A stretch of DNA of 64,000 bases from Solibacillus sp. FSL R7-0682 (GCF_038005985.1 NZ_JBBOUI010000001.1:3812501-3876500), one strand, 5' to 3'; shown: positions 25,255 through 39,420, counted from the stretch's first letter. Program-made: numbers and translations. Notes: generated from the letters alone by a model not told the origin.

Positions 25255-25620
25255 TTATTTTTTCTTGTTCGCTACAGTTTTACGAGGACCTTTACGCGTA
25301 CGAGCGTTGTTCTTCGTATTTTGACCACGAACAGGTAAACCACGACGGTGACGGATACCACGGAATGAAGCGATTTCCATTAAACGTTTGATGTTTAATG
25401 AAATTTCACGGCGTAAATCACCTTCTGTTTTGTAAGAGTCTAATTGTTCACGAATTTGGTTTAATTGATCTTCTGTTAAGTCTTTAACACGAGTATTTTC
25501 GTCAATACCAGCAGCTGCTAATACTTTTTGAGAAGTCGTTTTACCAATACCGTAAATGTAAGTTAATGAAATTACCACGCGTTTGTCGCGAGGAATGTCA
25601 ACACCAGCAATACGTGCCAT
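25255..25620 (-). CDS. rpsM: 30S ribosomal protein S13
   Basis: A 121-residue full-length S13 ([28 protein letters not shown]) with a Lys-rich C-terminal tail. Good AGGAGGTG site upstream. Confidence 0.97.
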   Translation of the reverse strand: MARIAGVDIPRDKRVVISLTYIYGIGKTTSQKVLAAAGIDENTRVKDLTEDQLNQIREQLDSYKTEGDLRREISLNIKRLMEIASFRGIRHRRGLPVRGQNTKNNARTRKGPRKTVANKKK

Positions 25621-25645
25621 ATACGTTGTGCACCTCCTTGTTTAA

Positions 25646-25759
<114 letters not shown>

Positions 25760-25796
25760 CTAACCTAACCTCCTTAATAGTCCGGAGTGCAAAAGA

Positions 25797-26015
25797 TTAT
25801 TTAAAACGGTATGTGATACGACCGCGAGTTAAATCATAAGGAGATAACTCAATAGTAACCTTATCTCCAGGTAGGATACGGATAAAGTGCATACGAATCT
25901 TTCCAGATACGTGTGCAAGCACAGTGTGCCCATTTTCTAATTCTACCTTAAACATCGCGTTTGGCAAAGTCTCAACAACTGTCCCTTCGACTTCAATTAC
26001 ATCGTCTTTCGCCAT
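25797..26015 (-). CDS. infA: translation initiation factor IF-1
   Basis: A 72-residue OB-fold protein ([20 protein letters not shown]), which binds the 30S A site during initiation. A GGGAGACGAGAAG site precedes ATG 26015. Upstream there is a 420-bp gene-free gap in place of map. Confidence 0.97.
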   Translation of the reverse strand: MAKDDVIEVEGTVVETLPNAMFKVELENGHTVLAHVSGKIRMHFIRILPGDKVTIELSPYDLTRGRITYRFK

Positions 26016-26435
26016 CTTCTCGTCTCCCTTCTATATGCTATTATCAAAAAACTCGTTTGAGCTCTTGCAACTGTTTTCTCCTAAATAAGAAGCAACTCGT
26101 TTCAACATATGTTTTGGATTGCATGAGAGATGTTCAATAAGACGCTCGTCTGGTTTCGCTTCACACAATCCATGGATGTACAGTATCCGGTAAAGGAACT
26201 GTATCCCTTATGTTAACACGATAGCCGGAATGTCTTGGATGAGAGATTCATACCCGTTACACAGATGCTTCCACGAAACCCATTATACCTTGAAAAGATG
26301 TCATCACACGATAAAAGTGCTCAACCTTTCCCAGTATATACCGGGCACAATATGCTTTTGCAACTCTCAAGAAATTATGTTTCGTTGTTGCCTCCGCATG
26401 ACTACCGCGGAAGCTGTCTAGCGCCCGGACGGATA
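26016..26435. other. gene-free gap between adk and infA; map is absent
   Basis: In B. subtilis this place holds map and a KOW-domain gene. Here 420 bases carry no credible gene on either strand. On the minus strand TTGCAA (about 26356-26361) with TATATA/TATACT 17-19 bases further, and a TATAAT about 26287-26292, are possible promoter elements for infA. Base composition is more even than in the neighbouring genes. Confidence 0.55.
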
Positions 26436-27104
<669 letters not shown>

Positions 27105-27150
27105 TTAAACTACGCTGGCTCAGGAAACACAATTGTTTCCTAAACCTGCA

Positions 27151-28446
27151 TTATTTCATAAAGCCTTTATAATGACGTTTCACTAATTGAGACTCTAATT
27201 GTTTCATTGTTTCAAGAGCAACACCAACTACGATTATCATACTTGTTCCCCCGATTTGAGCCGAAGCTGGTAGGTTCATAAAGTTAATGAAGATAATTGG
27301 CATGATTGAAATAACTACTAAGAATAGTGCCCCAACAAATGTTAGACGATAAAGAACTTTTGTTAAATAAGCTTGTGTGTCATTACCTGGGCGAATACCC
27401 GGGATATAAGCACCTTGCTTTTTCAAGTTGTCGGCCACATTTTCCGGATTCACTTGGATGAATGCGTAGAAATATGTGAAGGCAACGATTAAAGCAACAT
27501 ATATAATCATCCCTACTGGTTTTGAATAGTCAAATGTGTTCGAGATGAATGCTGTTACATTATTGTCACCGAAGAATGACGCTAAAGTTTGTGGTGTTAC
27601 AATAAACGCTACTGCGAAGATTACCGGAATAACCCCTGCAGCATTCACTTTTAATGGTAAGTGTGTTTGTTGAGCACCAACTTTTGGCGAATTACCTGCA
27701 ACTCGTTTTGCATATTGAATTGGAATTTTACGCAACGCTTGTTGAATATAAATAACACCAACTACAACAGCTAGTAGCACTAAAATTAATAAAATAAGGA
27801 TAGCAACCTTAATGAAAAGTTGATCTCCTGCTCCTTCAATTTGTTGTGCATACACTTGGTTTACTGCGTTAGGAATCGCAGCGACGATACCAGCGAAGAT
27901 AATGATTGAAATACCATTACCAACACCATATGCAGTAACTTGTTCAGATAACCACAATAGGAAAGCAGTACCCGCTGTTAACACGATTGAAATCGTTAAA
28001 TACGATTGAATACTAGTATCCATGATCAATGATCCACCGTAGAACTGGTTAAACCCGAACGACATCGCGAAAGATTGAATGAAAGCTAATACAATTGTGA
28101 AATAACGTGTGAACTGAGCTAACTTACGTCGACCCACATCACCTTGTTTCGCCCATTCTGCAAACTTAGGCACAACGTCCATTTGTAATAACTGAACAAT
28201 AATTGAGGCTGTGATGTATGGCATAATACCCATCGCGAAGATAGAGAAGTTTGCTAAAGCACCACCGCCAAACGTATTAAGGAAACCAACTAAGTTAAAC
28301 TCATCAGTTGCCTTTAATACATCTGCGTTAACGTTAGGTACCGGGATAAATGTCCCGATACGAAAAACGATTAACATTAATAGTGTAAAGATGATTTTAT
28401 TTCGTATATCTCGAACGCGCATAAAGTTAGAGATTGTCTGAAACAT
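27151..28446 (-). CDS. secY: preprotein translocase subunit SecY
   Basis: A 431-residue, ten-helix channel of the Sec translocon (FRIGTFIPVPNVN, plug region FSIFAMGIMPYITASIIVQL, cytoplasmic loop PIQYAKRV). Its start overlaps the rplO stop (TAATG). Confidence 0.98.
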   Translation of the reverse strand: MFQTISNFMRVRDIRNKIIFTLLMLIVFRIGTFIPVPNVNADVLKATDEFNLVGFLNTFGGGALANFSIFAMGIMPYITASIIVQLLQMDVVPKFAEWAKQGDVGRRKLAQFTRYFTIVLAFIQSFAMSFGFNQFYGGSLIMDTSIQSYLTISIVLTAGTAFLLWLSEQVTAYGVGNGISIIIFAGIVAAIPNAVNQVYAQQIEGAGDQLFIKVAILILLILVLLAVVVGVIYIQQALRKIPIQYAKRVAGNSPKVGAQQTHLPLKVNAAGVIPVIFAVAFIVTPQTLASFFGDNNVTAFISNTFDYSKPVGMIIYVALIVAFTYFYAFIQVNPENVADNLKKQGAYIPGIRPGNDTQAYLTKVLYRLTFVGALFLVVISIMPIIFINFMNLPASAQIGGTSMIIVVGVALETMKQLESQLVKRHYKGFMK

Positions 28447-28886
28447 TAAATCACCTCAGTTGTTCCGCCAGCGTTCTCGATCGCTTCTTTAGCTGAAGCA
28501 GAGAACTTGTGAGCTTTTACTGTAAGCTTAACGTTTACAGTACCATGACCTAGAATTTTAATTCCAGCTTTTTCGTTGCTCACGATACCAGTTTCTAACA
28601 GTAATGCAGGTGTTACTTCTGCACCAGCTTCGAAACGGTTTAAAGTGTCAAGGTTAACGATAGCGTATTCTTTACGGTTGATGTTCGTAAAGCCGCGTTT
28701 AGGTAAACGACGGAATAGTGGGTTTTGACCCCCCTCAAATCCTGGGCGAACGCCGCCGCCTGAACGAGCGTTTTGACCTTTATGACCTTTACCTGCAGTT
28801 TTACCGTTACCAGAACCGATACCACGACCAACGCGGTTACGAACTTGACGTGAACCTTCTGCTGGTTTTAACTCATGAAGTTTCAT
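28446..28886 (-). CDS. rplO: 50S ribosomal protein L15
   Basis: A 146-residue L15 ([13 protein letters not shown], Gly-rich [15 protein letters not shown]). I use ATG 28886 because AGGAGGTG stands 8 bases ahead; the frame runs four codons further, into the ribosome site. Confidence 0.97.
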   Translation of the reverse strand: MKLHELKPAEGSRQVRNRVGRGIGSGNGKTAGKGHKGQNARSGGGVRPGFEGGQNPLFRRLPKRGFTNINRKEYAIVNLDTLNRFEAGAEVTPALLLETGIVSNEKAGIKILGHGTVNVKLTVKAHKFSASAKEAIENAGGTTEVI

Positions 28887-28920
28887 AATGGGTGGCACCT
28901 CCTTGTTCGAATAATTGAAA

Positions 28921-29100
28921 TTAGATTTCTTTAACAGTAACTAAGTGAGCTACTTTTGTAATCATTCCGCGGATAGCAGCGTTATCTGCTTGTTCCACAG
29001 TTTGGTTTAATTTACGTAATCCTAAAGCCTCTACAACTTTACGTTGGTTTGGTTTAGTACCGATTACAGATTTTGTAAGGGTGATTTGTAATTTAGCCAT
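28921..29100 (-). CDS. rpmD: 50S ribosomal protein L30
   Basis: A 59-residue protein ([14 protein letters not shown]... [10 protein letters not shown]) between rpsE and rplO; start 29100, stop 28921-28923. The length and place are those of Bacillus L30. Confidence 0.96.
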   Translation of the reverse strand: MAKLQITLTKSVIGTKPNQRKVVEALGLRKLNQTVEQADNAAIRGMITKVAHLVTVKEI

Positions 29101-29113
29101 TATAATTCCCCCC

Positions 29114-29614
29114 TTATCCTAATAACTCTTCCACTGATTTACCGCGTAGTTTTGCTACATCCTCTGCGCGTTTTAATTCAGTTAAACCTGCTACAGTTGC
29201 ACGCACCATGTTGATTGGTGTGTTTGAACCAAGAGATTTTGAAAGAATATCAGTAATACCAGCTAGTTCTAGTACGGCACGTACTGGACCACCAGCGATA
29301 ACTCCTGTACCAGGAGCTGCAGGTTTGATTAAGATTGAACCTGCACCGAAGCGACCTTGCACTAAGTGTGGAGTAGTTCCACCCACGCGTGGTACTTCGA
29401 TTAAGTTTTTCTTCGCGTCTTCAACAGCTTTGCGGATTGCGTCTGGAACCTCTTGAGCTTTACCAGTACCGAAACCTACATGACCATTTTTATCTCCAAC
29501 TACAACTAATGCAGTGAAGCGGAAGCGACGACCACCTTTAACAACTTTAGCAACACGGTTAATAGTAACTACGCGTTCTTCAAGTTCTAATTTGTTTGCG
29601 TCAATGCGACTCAT
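29114..29614 (-). CDS. rpsE: 30S ribosomal protein S5
   Basis: A 166-residue S5 with the N-terminal dsRNA-binding-like domain ([19 protein letters not shown]) and the [13 protein letters not shown] motif. S5 lies at the mRNA entry site and is the classic spectinomycin-resistance locus. Confidence 0.97.
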   Translation of the reverse strand: MSRIDANKLELEERVVTINRVAKVVKGGRRFRFTALVVVGDKNGHVGFGTGKAQEVPDAIRKAVEDAKKNLIEVPRVGGTTPHLVQGRFGAGSILIKPAAPGTGVIAGGPVRAVLELAGITDILSKSLGSNTPINMVRATVAGLTELKRAEDVAKLRGKSVEELLG

Positions 29615-29635
29615 GAAGTATGTCCCTCCTTCTTA

Positions 29636-29995
29636 TTAAAATTCTAAGCCGTTTTCACGTGCAGCTTCAGCTAAAGCTTTCACACGTCCATGATATAAGT
29701 AACCGCTACGGTCAAATACCACAGTAGTAATATTTTTTTCAGCAGCGCGTTTAGCGATTGATTCACCGATTTTAGCAGCAGCTTCTACGTTTGAGCCCAT
29801 ACCTTCGAAAGCTTTTTCTTGAGTATTAGCAGAAACTAAAGTTACGCCAGCTACATCGTCGATTAGTTGTGCATAAATGTTCTTGTTAGAACGGAATACG
29901 TTTAAACGAGGACGTTGTGCAGTACCCGAAATTTTAGAACGAACACGCCCATGACGTTTTTTACGAACTTGATTTTTGTCTTGTTTCGTAATCAC
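29636..29995 (-). CDS. rplR: 50S ribosomal protein L18
   Basis: A 119-residue L18 ([20 protein letters not shown]). Start GTG 29995 is preceded by AAAGGAGTGA; an in-frame ATG at 30013 lies before this site. It binds 5S rRNA with L5. Confidence 0.95.
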   Translation of the reverse strand: MITKQDKNQVRKKRHGRVRSKISGTAQRPRLNVFRSNKNIYAQLIDDVAGVTLVSANTQEKAFEGMGSNVEAAAKIGESIAKRAAEKNITTVVFDRSGYLYHGRVKALAEAARENGLEF

Positions 29996-30036
29996 AGAGG
30001 TCACTCCTTTCAAAAATTAATGCAAATTAGGCTGCA

Positions 30037-30576
30037 TTATTTACCTGTTTTACCTTCTTTACGGCGAACGAATTCACCTTCGTAACGAATACCTTTACCT
30101 TTGTATGGCTCTGGTGGACGTACGTCGCGGATGTTAGATGCTAAAGCACCAACACGCTCTTTAGAAATACCTTTAACGATGATTTTCGTGTTCGAAGGAA
30201 CTTCGATCTCTAAACCTTGCTCAGGTGTAAACTCAACTGGGTGAGAGTAACCAACGTTTAATACAAGCTTGTTGCCTTGTAATTGTGCACGGTAACCTAC
30301 ACCGATAAGTTCTAGAGCGCGAGAGAAACCTTCAGAAACACCAGTTACCATGTTAGCTAATAACGCACGAGTTGTACCGTGGTTAGTACGGTGTTCTTTA
30401 GAATCAGAAGGACGAACAACAGTGATGATGTTGCCTTCTTGCTCGATTTTCATATCTTGATTGAATTGACGAGTTAATTCGCCTTTTGGACCTTTAACTG
30501 TAACAGTGTTGTCAGCAGTGACTTCAACTGTAACGTTAGCAGGAACCTCGATAATCTTTTTACCTACGCGAGACAT
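30037..30576 (-). CDS. rplF: 50S ribosomal protein L6
   Basis: A 179-residue L6 ([36 protein letters not shown]). Full length, in the usual order rpsH-rplF-rplR. Confidence 0.97.
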   Translation of the reverse strand: MSRVGKKIIEVPANVTVEVTADNTVTVKGPKGELTRQFNQDMKIEQEGNIITVVRPSDSKEHRTNHGTTRALLANMVTGVSEGFSRALELIGVGYRAQLQGNKLVLNVGYSHPVEFTPEQGLEIEVPSNTKIIVKGISKERVGALASNIRDVRPPEPYKGKGIRYEGEFVRRKEGKTGK

Positions 30577-30607
30577 TTATGTTGCACCTCCGTTCTTTTC
30601 TTACTAA

Positions 30608-31006
30608 TTACCAAATGTATGCTAAGATTTCTCCGCCAACTTGTTTAGCGCGAGCTTCTTTATCAGTTAATAAACCATTTGAAGTTGATACTAAAGCGAT
30701 ACCAAGACCGTTTAATACTTTTGGTACTTCATTTGTTTTAGCATATACACGTAAACCTGGTTTAGAAATACGTTTAAGACCTGTAATAACACGCTCATTA
30801 TCTTTACCGTACTTTAAGAAGATACGGATGATACCTTGCTTGTTGTCTTCTACATACTCTACGTCACGTACAAAACCTTCACGCTTTAAAATTTCAGCGA
30901 TCTCTTTTTTTACGTTAGAAGCAGGAACTTCTAACTTCTCGTGACGAACCATGTTCGCATTACGAATGCGAGTAAGCATATCTGCAATTGGATCTGTCAT
31001 TGTCAT
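30608..31006 (-). CDS. rpsH: 30S ribosomal protein S8
   Basis: A 132-residue S8 ([36 protein letters not shown]). Full length; start 31006 follows AAGGAGGTAAA. Confidence 0.97.
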   Translation of the reverse strand: MTMTDPIADMLTRIRNANMVRHEKLEVPASNVKKEIAEILKREGFVRDVEYVEDNKQGIIRIFLKYGKDNERVITGLKRISKPGLRVYAKTNEVPKVLNGLGIALVSTSNGLLTDKEARAKQVGGEILAYIW

Positions 31007-31035
31007 GAAATTTACCTCCTTCCCAAATTAGGGGA

Positions 31036-31783
<748 letters not shown>

Positions 31784-31811
31784 GTGTGTACCTCCCTTCT
31801 TAGTTTACTTA

Positions 31812-32120
31812 TTAGTCGATTACTACACCTGATTTTTTTGCAACACGAACTTTTTTGCCATCTTTGATCTCAAAACCTACACGAGTCGGCTCGCCAGATT
31901 TAGGATCGATTAGCATTACGTTCGAAACGTGGATTGCAGCTTCTTGAGATACAATACCACCTTGTGGGTTAAGTTGGTTAGGTTTAACGTGTTTCTTAAC
32001 GATGTTTACACCTTCAACAAGAACGCGTTCTTGTTTTGGGTAAGCAGCTAAGATAACGCCTTCTTTACCTTTATCTTTACCAGTAATTACTTTTACTTTA
32101 TCGCCCTTTTTAACATGCAT
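31812..32120 (-). CDS. rplX: 50S ribosomal protein L24
   Basis: A 102-residue L24 with an N-terminal KOW motif ([18 protein letters not shown]). ATG 32120 sits behind AGGAGGTGCGACACATA; the 11 extra upstream codons in frame are not credible. Confidence 0.97.
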   Translation of the reverse strand: MHVKKGDKVKVITGKDKGKEGVILAAYPKQERVLVEGVNIVKKHVKPNQLNPQGGIVSQEAAIHVSNVMLIDPKSGEPTRVGFEIKDGKKVRVAKKSGVVID

Positions 32121-32157
32121 TATGTGTCGCACCTCCTTGATTGGTACTGTCATGAAA

Positions 32158-32526
32158 TTAAAGAACTTCTGGAGCTAGAGAAACGATTTTCATGAAGTTG
32201 CCATCACGTAATTCACGTGCAACTGGACCGAAAATACGAGTTCCGCGTGGTGATTTATCATCTTTGATGATTACGCAAGCGTTCTCGTCAAATTTGATAT
32301 AAGTACCGTCTTTACGACGTGCACCTGTTTTAGTGCGAACGATAACAGCCTTAACAACGTCACCTTTCTTGACAACGCCACCTGGTGTTGCTTTCTTAAC
32401 TGTACATACGACGATATCGCCAATGTTAGCAGTTTTACGTCCAGAACCACCAAGTACTTTAATAGTTAAAACTTCACGTGCACCTGAGTTGTCAGCAACT
32501 TTCATACGACTTTCTTGTTGGATCAC
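32158..32526 (-). CDS. rplN: 50S ribosomal protein L14
   Basis: A 122-residue L14 ([18 protein letters not shown]), starting with GTG 32526 after AAGGGAGGTAACC. Full length. Confidence 0.97.
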   Translation of the reverse strand: MIQQESRMKVADNSGAREVLTIKVLGGSGRKTANIGDIVVCTVKKATPGGVVKKGDVVKAVIVRTKTGARRKDGTYIKFDENACVIIKDDKSPRGTRIFGPVARELRDGNFMKIVSLAPEVL

Positions 32527-32573
32527 TTAGGTTACCTCCCTTCGGAAATTTAATTGTATTCCGAAATGTGTTA

Positions 32574-32837
32574 TTAAATAATAACCGCTTTTTCTACAAC
32601 TTCAACTAAACGGAAGCGCTTAGTAGCTGATAGCGGGCGAGTTTCCATGATACGTACGATATCACCGATTTTCGCAGTGTTTAGCTCGTCATGAGCTTTA
32701 TACTTTTTAGAGTATTTTACACGTTTACCGTAAAGCTTGTGCTTTTTGTGTGTTTCAACTAAAACAGTAATTGTTTTATCCATTTTGTCTGAAACAACAC
32801 GGCCCGTGTAAACTTTGCGTTGGTTACGCTCAGTCAT
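32574..32837 (-). CDS. rpsQ: 30S ribosomal protein S17
   Basis: An 87-residue OB-fold S17 ([35 protein letters not shown]). Full length. Confidence 0.97.
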   Translation of the reverse strand: MTERNQRKVYTGRVVSDKMDKTITVLVETHKKHKLYGKRVKYSKKYKAHDELNTAKIGDIVRIMETRPLSATKRFRLVEVVEKAVII

Positions 32838-32855
32838 ACTTAGAACCCTCCTTTA

Positions 32856-33480
<625 letters not shown>

Positions 33481-33481
33481 A

Positions 33482-34138
33482 TTATTTGCCTCCTTCCACA
33501 GAGTTCTTTTTAGTAGGAAGGACTTCACCACGGTAGATCCAAACTTTAACGCCTAATTTACCGTAAGTTGTGTCTGCTTCAGCATGTGCATAATCAATGT
33601 CAGCACGTAATGTATGAAGCGGAACAGTTCCTTCACTATAGTGTTCAGCACGCGCGATATCAGCGCCACCTAAACGACCAGATACTTGTGTTTTAATACC
33701 TTTTGCACCAGCGCGCATTGTGCGTTGGATAGATTGTTTTTGAGCACGGCGGAATGATACGCGGTTCTCAAGTTGACGAGCGATGTTTTCAGCTACTAAT
33801 TTAGCATCAAGATCTGCACGTTTGATTTCAATAATGTTGATGTGAACGCGTTTACCAGTTACATCAGTTAAGTATTTACGTAAGTTTTCTACTTCCGTAC
33901 CACCTTTACCGATTACCATACCTGGTTTCGCAGTGTGAATTGTAATGTTCACGCGGTTTGCAGCGCGTTCGATTTCTACTTTAGATACAGATGCATCTTT
34001 AAGTTGAGTTTCGATATATTTACGTACTTTGATGTCTTCGTGTAATAAGTTAGCGTAGTCTTTCTCAGCGAACCACTTTGACTCCCAGTCACGAATAACA
34101 CCAACACGTAGTCCTATTGGATGTACTTTTTGACCCAC
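33482..34138 (-). CDS. rpsC: 30S ribosomal protein S3
   Basis: A 218-residue S3 with the KH RNA-binding motif (PGMVIGKGG) and the mRNA-entry helicase region ([18 protein letters not shown]). Full length; 3 bp after rplV. Confidence 0.98.
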   Translation of the reverse strand: MGQKVHPIGLRVGVIRDWESKWFAEKDYANLLHEDIKVRKYIETQLKDASVSKVEIERAANRVNITIHTAKPGMVIGKGGTEVENLRKYLTDVTGKRVHINIIEIKRADLDAKLVAENIARQLENRVSFRRAQKQSIQRTMRAGAKGIKTQVSGRLGGADIARAEHYSEGTVPLHTLRADIDYAHAEADTTYGKLGVKVWIYRGEVLPTKKNSVEGGK

Positions 34139-34141
34139 GGA

Positions 34142-34486
34142 TTAAACCTCCTTCTTCTCAGATACCACGATTGTAATGTGGCTTGTACGTTTATTAATTG
34201 CCGATGCACGACCTTGTGCACGTGGACGGAAACGTTTTAATGTTGGACCTTCATCAACAAAGATTTCAGATACAACTAAATTATTTACATCTAACTCATA
34301 GTTGTGTTCAGCATTAGCAACTGCAGATTTTAATACTTTCTCAACGACTGGAGACGCCGCTTTTGGAGTATGACGTAAAATTGCAACTGCTTCACCGATT
34401 TGCTTGCCTCGGATTAAGTCTACTACTAGACGTACTTTACGAGGAGCGATACGAACTGTACGAGCGATAGCTTTAGCTTGTGTCAT
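34142..34486 (-). CDS. rplV: 50S ribosomal protein L22
   Basis: A 114-residue L22 ([20 protein letters not shown]); its beta-hairpin ([19 protein letters not shown]) lines the nascent-peptide exit tunnel and is a macrolide-resistance site. No insertion or deletion is seen. Confidence 0.97.
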   Translation of the reverse strand: MTQAKAIARTVRIAPRKVRLVVDLIRGKQIGEAVAILRHTPKAASPVVEKVLKSAVANAEHNYELDVNNLVVSEIFVDEGPTLKRFRPRAQGRASAINKRTSHITIVVSEKKEV

Positions 34487-34508
34487 TAGGATTTACCTCC
34501 TCTCAAAA

Positions 34509-34787
34509 TTAGCGTCGTGTTTTCTTATCATCTGCACCGTGACCTTTGTAAGTACGAGTTGGTGCGAACTCACCTAATTTGTGACCTACCATATCTTCTG
34601 TCACGTATACAGGAACGTGTTTACGTCCATCATATACAGCGATTGTTAAACCGATGAAGTTCGGGAAGATAGTAGAACGGCGAGACCAAGTTTTAATAAC
34701 CTGTTTTTTCTCAGAAGCCTCTTGTGCTTCCACCTTTTTCATTAGGTGGTCATCAACAAAAGGTCCTTTCTTTAAGCTGCGACCCAT
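34509..34787 (-). CDS. rpsS: 30S ribosomal protein S19
   Basis: A 92-residue S19 ([33 protein letters not shown]). Full length. Confidence 0.97.
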   Translation of the reverse strand: MGRSLKKGPFVDDHLMKKVEAQEASEKKQVIKTWSRRSTIFPNFIGLTIAVYDGRKHVPVYVTEDMVGHKLGEFAPTRTYKGHGADDKKTRR

Positions 34788-34847
34788 TTAGGAACCTCCC
34801 TCCGTGATACGACCACGGCTCTCGATATGAACCGTAGTTTTACCACA

Positions 34848-35678
34848 TTATTTTTTACGTCCGCGAATAATAAATTTAGATGATTTATTTTTCTTGTTAC
34901 GAGTTTTGTAACCAAGAGCTGGTTTGCCCCATGGTGTCATTGGAGATTTACGTCCGATTGGAGAACGTCCTTCACCACCACCGTGTGGGTGATCGTTAGG
35001 GTTCATTACAGAACCACGTACAGTTGGGCGTTTACCTAACCAACGAGAACGACCTGCTTTACCGATGTTGATAAGTTCGTGTTGTTCGTTACCAACTTGA
35101 CCGATTGTAGCACGGCAAGTAGCTAAGATTAAGCGAACTTCACCAGATTGTAAACGAACGATTACGTACTTACCTTCACGACCTAATACTTGCGCAGAAG
35201 TACCAGCTGAACGTACTAATTGTCCACCTTTACCAGGTTTCATTTCGATGTTATGGATTGTAGTACCCATTGGAATGTTTGCTAATGGTAAAGCGTTACC
35301 TACCTTGATGTCCGCTTCTGGACCTGAAACGATCGTTTGACCTACTTCAAGACCTTTCGGAGCTAGGATATAACGTTTTTCACCGTCAGCATAGTTAATT
35401 AATGCGATGTTCGCAGAACGGTTTGGATCGTACTCGATTGTAGCAACGCGTCCTGGAATGCCATCTTTAAGACGTTTAAAGTCGATAACACGGTATTGTT
35501 TCTTGTGACCGCCACCGTGATGACGAACAGTAATTTTACCCTGGTTGTTACGACCAGCTTTGCGTTTAGTTGGTTCTAATAAAGACTTTTCAGGTTTATT
35601 AGTTGTGATTTCAGCAAAGTCAGATGATGTCATGTTACGACGACCATTTGAGGTTGGCTTATACTTTTTAATCGCCAT
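34848..35678 (-). CDS. rplB: 50S ribosomal protein L2
   Basis: A 276-residue L2 ([32 protein letters not shown] containing the conserved His near the peptidyl-transferase centre). Full length. Confidence 0.98.
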   Translation of the reverse strand: MAIKKYKPTSNGRRNMTSSDFAEITTNKPEKSLLEPTKRKAGRNNQGKITVRHHGGGHKKQYRVIDFKRLKDGIPGRVATIEYDPNRSANIALINYADGEKRYILAPKGLEVGQTIVSGPEADIKVGNALPLANIPMGTTIHNIEMKPGKGGQLVRSAGTSAQVLGREGKYVIVRLQSGEVRLILATCRATIGQVGNEQHELINIGKAGRSRWLGKRPTVRGSVMNPNDHPHGGGEGRSPIGRKSPMTPWGKPALGYKTRNKKNKSSKFIIRGRKK

Positions 35679-35718
35679 TTGTTTTCCCTCCTTCTTTAAG
35701 GTTGAACTATATTAAAAA

Positions 35719-36003
35719 TTAGATTTCGAATAATTCGATTTCTTTTGAATCAGCAGTTAATTTAACGATCGCTTTACGGCGTTTGTTAGTGTAACCACCA
35801 AATTTACCAACACGCTTGAACTTACCTTTGTAGTTCATGATGTTTACTTTCTCAACTTTAACGCCGAAGATTTCTTCTACTGCGTCTTTAACTTGAGTTT
35901 TGTTAGCGCGAGTGTCTACTTCAAAAGTATACTTTTTCTCTGCCATAATTTCTGAAGAACGCTCAGTAATGACTGGACGTTTTAAAATATCACGAGCTTC
36001 CAT
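35719..36003 (-). CDS. rplW: 50S ribosomal protein L23
   Basis: A 94-residue L23 ([15 protein letters not shown]), the docking point for trigger factor and SRP at the tunnel exit. Its start overlaps the rplD stop (TAATG). Confidence 0.97.
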   Translation of the reverse strand: MEARDILKRPVITERSSEIMAEKKYTFEVDTRANKTQVKDAVEEIFGVKVEKVNIMNYKGKFKRVGKFGGYTNKRRKAIVKLTADSKEIELFEI

Positions 36004-36626
36004 TATCCAAGCACCTCCTCAACTTTTTTCACAGCATCTTGTGTGAATACAACTTTATCATGACCTAATAGATCTAATACGTTGATTCCTTCAGCTGTTA
36101 ATACTGTAACACCAGGAATGTTACGAGCAGATAAAGCTACGTTTTCGTTAACTTCAGCAGTTACGAATAAAGCTTTTTTGTTGATTTCTAATGCAGCAAG
36201 AACTGCTTTGAAATCTTTAGTTTTTGGTGCATCTAAAGTTAATGCATCTAAAACTAAGAAGTTTTGTTCTAACACTTTAGCTGATAAAGCTGATTTAAGA
36301 GCTAAGCGGCGAACTTTCTTTGGTAGTTTGTAAGCGTAGCTACGTTGAGTAGGACCGAATACAACACCACCACCACGCCATTGTGGAGAGCGGATCGAAC
36401 CTTGACGAGCACGACCAGTTCCTTTTTGACGCCATGGTTTACGACCACCACCGGCAACTTCTGAACGGTTTTTAACTTTGTGATTACCTTGACGTAAAGA
36501 TGCGCGTTGAGCAACAACTGCGTCGAATAATACAGCTTCGTTTGGCTCGATTCCGAAGATCGCATCGTTTAATTCGATTTCGCCTACTGAAGCACCTGTT
36601 TGACTAAGTAAAGTTACTTTTGTCAT
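36003..36626 (-). CDS. rplD: 50S ribosomal protein L4
   Basis: A 207-residue L4; the tunnel loop ([20 protein letters not shown]) is intact. Full length, 27 bp after rplC. Confidence 0.97.
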   Translation of the reverse strand: MTKVTLLSQTGASVGEIELNDAIFGIEPNEAVLFDAVVAQRASLRQGNHKVKNRSEVAGGGRKPWRQKGTGRARQGSIRSPQWRGGGVVFGPTQRSYAYKLPKKVRRLALKSALSAKVLEQNFLVLDALTLDAPKTKDFKAVLAALEINKKALFVTAEVNENVALSARNIPGVTVLTAEGINVLDLLGHDKVVFTQDAVKKVEEVLG

Positions 36627-36653
36627 TCCTGTTTCCTCCTTTCTTTAAGAGAA

Positions 36654-37283
36654 TTATTTTGATTTAATAGCAGTTTTAACTGTTACTAATGCTTTTTTAG
36701 AACCAGGAACATTACCTTTTACTAATAGTAGGTTACGTTCAACATCAACCTTAACGATTTCAAGGTTTTGGATTGTTACAACGTTTCCACCCATTTGACC
36801 AGGTAAATTCTTTTGTTTGAATACGCGGTTCGGAGCAACTGGACCCATTGAACCAGGACGACGGTGGTAACGAGAACCGTGGGCCATAGGACCACGAGAT
36901 TGACCATGGCGTTTAATTACACCTTGGAAACCTTTACCTTTTGTAACACCAGTTACATCAATTACATCGCCTTCTGCGAAAATTTCTACTTTGACTTCTT
37001 GACCAACTTCGTAAGAAGTAACATCTAAGTTACGGAACTCACGGATGAAGCGCTTAGGAGCCGTGTTAGCTTTTGCTACGTGTCCTTGTTCTGGTTTGTT
37101 AGAAAGCTTAACGCGCTTGTCTTCAAAACCAACTTGGATTGCTTCGTAGCCATCAGTTTCAACAGTTTTCTTTTGTAAAACTACGTTTGGAGTAGCTTCG
37201 ATTACTGTTACTGGGATAAGATCTCCGTTTTCAGCGAAAACTTGAGTCATACCAATTTTTCTACCTAAGATTCCTTTAGTCAT
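36654..37283 (-). CDS. rplC: 50S ribosomal protein L3
   Basis: A 209-residue L3 ([25 protein letters not shown]). Full length; AGGAGGTGTGAC precedes its ATG. Confidence 0.98.
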   Translation of the reverse strand: MTKGILGRKIGMTQVFAENGDLIPVTVIEATPNVVLQKKTVETDGYEAIQVGFEDKRVKLSNKPEQGHVAKANTAPKRFIREFRNLDVTSYEVGQEVKVEIFAEGDVIDVTGVTKGKGFQGVIKRHGQSRGPMAHGSRYHRRPGSMGPVAPNRVFKQKNLPGQMGGNVVTIQNLEIVKVDVERNLLLVKGNVPGSKKALVTVKTAIKSK

Positions 37284-37333
37284 TTGTCACACCTCCTGTA
37301 AATTTAGAAAAAGTTTTATATTTGTTTTTACCA

Positions 37334-37822
<489 letters not shown>

Positions 37823-37972
37823 TTATAATGTATTATTCTTATTTTTACTACGTTCGCTCTTTTTGAGCCGTTTATTAGTATATAAGAGTATTGCCTCGAA
37901 AGCAACCTAAAAGAGAGTAAACTCATTTAAATAAAATATTCAGATAAAATGCACGCTACGAGAATGCCTCGA

Positions 37973-38005
37973 TAAAAAAGCCACTCTCAGTTACTCGAGA
38001 ATGGC
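37973..38005 (-). terminator. terminator after the YuiF-like gene
   Basis: The stem GCCATTCTC / GAGAGTGGC on the minus strand is followed by TTTTTT. It insulates the S10 promoter from upstream transcription. Confidence 0.85.
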
Positions 38006-38012
38006 ATGTATA

Positions 38013-39341
38013 TTATAGGAAGAAAACGACTGCAAGCCAGCCAAAAATAATTTGTGGAATGTTATAGAAGATAAAAGTTGGTACGCATGTATCCCAAATA
38101 TGGTTGTGCTGTCCATCCACATTTAATCCGGCAGTAGGTCCTAGTGTTGAGTCTGAAGCTGGTGAGCCTGCGTCCCCTAATACCCCTGCTGTACCAATTA
38201 AACAGATTATTGCTAATTCACTTAATCCAAGCTCTACTGCAAGGGGTACAAAAATGGCGGCGATAATTGGGATTGTTGCAAAGGAAGAACCAATACCCAT
38301 TGTTACAATTAATCCTACAACTAACATTATGAATACAGCAACACTTACATTGCCATCAAATATTTTCATTGCATTTGCAACAAGCGGCTCAACATCCCCT
38401 GTTGCGTTAATTACTGCAGAAAATCCGTTTGCTGAAATCATAACAAAACCAACAAAGGCCATCATACGCATTCCATCTGAAAGTACTTCATCTGCTTCTT
38501 TTAGTTTTAGTGCACCCGTAATATATAAAATCGTTATACCAACTAACGAACCAATAATCATTGACTCCGTTGGAATTTGTACTGCTAGGGATGCAATAAG
38601 CGCAATGGCAGCAAAGACTAAATTGCGCGTCTTTACTTCCTGCACAGGAGCATTCGTAACTTCCACTTCGACTGTTTTATATTGACGTGGTTTACGATAC
38701 GTAATAAACGCTCCTACAAGCCCTACAGCCATTCCTAACGCTACAATAGCCATTGCCTTAGGTACTTCACTTAACGCTACGTCAAGGCCAGCTAGCCCCA
38801 TTTGCGTGACGATAATGTCTTGATAAATCAAACCAAATCCATATGGCATAAACATGTATGGCATAACTAATCCGAATGTTAATATACTTGCAATTAATCG
38901 ACGATCGATTTCTAGCATATTCATCAACTTTAACATGGGTGGTACAATTAACGGAATAAACGCGATGTGAACCGGAATTAAGTTTTGCGACATGATTGCA
39001 AGTGAAAGTAACACTAGGAAGATTAACGCTTTTGCTGCACCTTTCTTTTGCGAATCCCCTTCATGCTGTACCAAACTTAAGATTGCCTTGACTAAGACTT
39101 CAGGTACGCCTGTACGGGAGATCGCTAAAGCAAATCCACCTAATAATCCATAACTTAAGGCAATTGTTGCACCACCACCTAAACCACCGACAAACGCATC
39201 AATTGTATCCATTATATTTAAACCGCCAGCAAGTCCACCAATAATGGCTCCTACTGTTAGTGATAATACGACGTTAATACGCAATAAACTTAAAACAAGC
39301 ATTACGCCAACCGCTATTAAAACTGCATTCATTTCTCCCAC
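38013..39341 (-). CDS. Na+/H+ antiporter-family transporter, YuiF-like
   Basis: A 442-residue membrane protein with about eleven to twelve helices. Internal features include GGFALAISRTGVPE, SQNLIPVHIAFIPLIVPP and GDAGSPASDSTLGPTAGL, a pattern of the NhaC/ArsB-like superfamily and close to B. subtilis YuiF. Transport of an organic ion or amino acid coupled to Na+ or H+ is likely; the substrate is not determined. The frame opens with GTG at 39341; an ATG three codons later (39332) is very close to GGGAG, so the exact start is unsure. It has its own terminator and is not part of the neighbouring Bce cluster. Confidence 0.82.
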   Translation of the reverse strand: MGEMNAVLIAVGVMLVLSLLRINVVLSLTVGAIIGGLAGGLNIMDTIDAFVGGLGGGATIALSYGLLGGFALAISRTGVPEVLVKAILSLVQHEGDSQKKGAAKALIFLVLLSLAIMSQNLIPVHIAFIPLIVPPMLKLMNMLEIDRRLIASILTFGLVMPYMFMPYGFGLIYQDIIVTQMGLAGLDVALSEVPKAMAIVALGMAVGLVGAFITYRKPRQYKTVEVEVTNAPVQEVKTRNLVFAAIALIASLAVQIPTESMIIGSLVGITILYITGALKLKEADEVLSDGMRMMAFVGFVMISANGFSAVINATGDVEPLVANAMKIFDGNVSVAVFIMLVVGLIVTMGIGSSFATIPIIAAIFVPLAVELGLSELAIICLIGTAGVLGDAGSPASDSTLGPTAGLNVDGQHNHIWDTCVPTFIFYNIPQIIFGWLAVVFFL

Positions 39342-39420
39342 TTCGCTTTCGTATGCTAAATTACTAATGTGTTAAAGTTACAAGAAAAATGCCAACGCGT
39401 CAACGGATTCTACTAAAAGA

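Noticed and set aside
34142-34486. Drug-resistance changes in r-protein genes (L22, S12, S5) or rpoB
   Set aside because: The usual hot-spot segments look like wild-type Bacillus sequence with no insertion or deletion.
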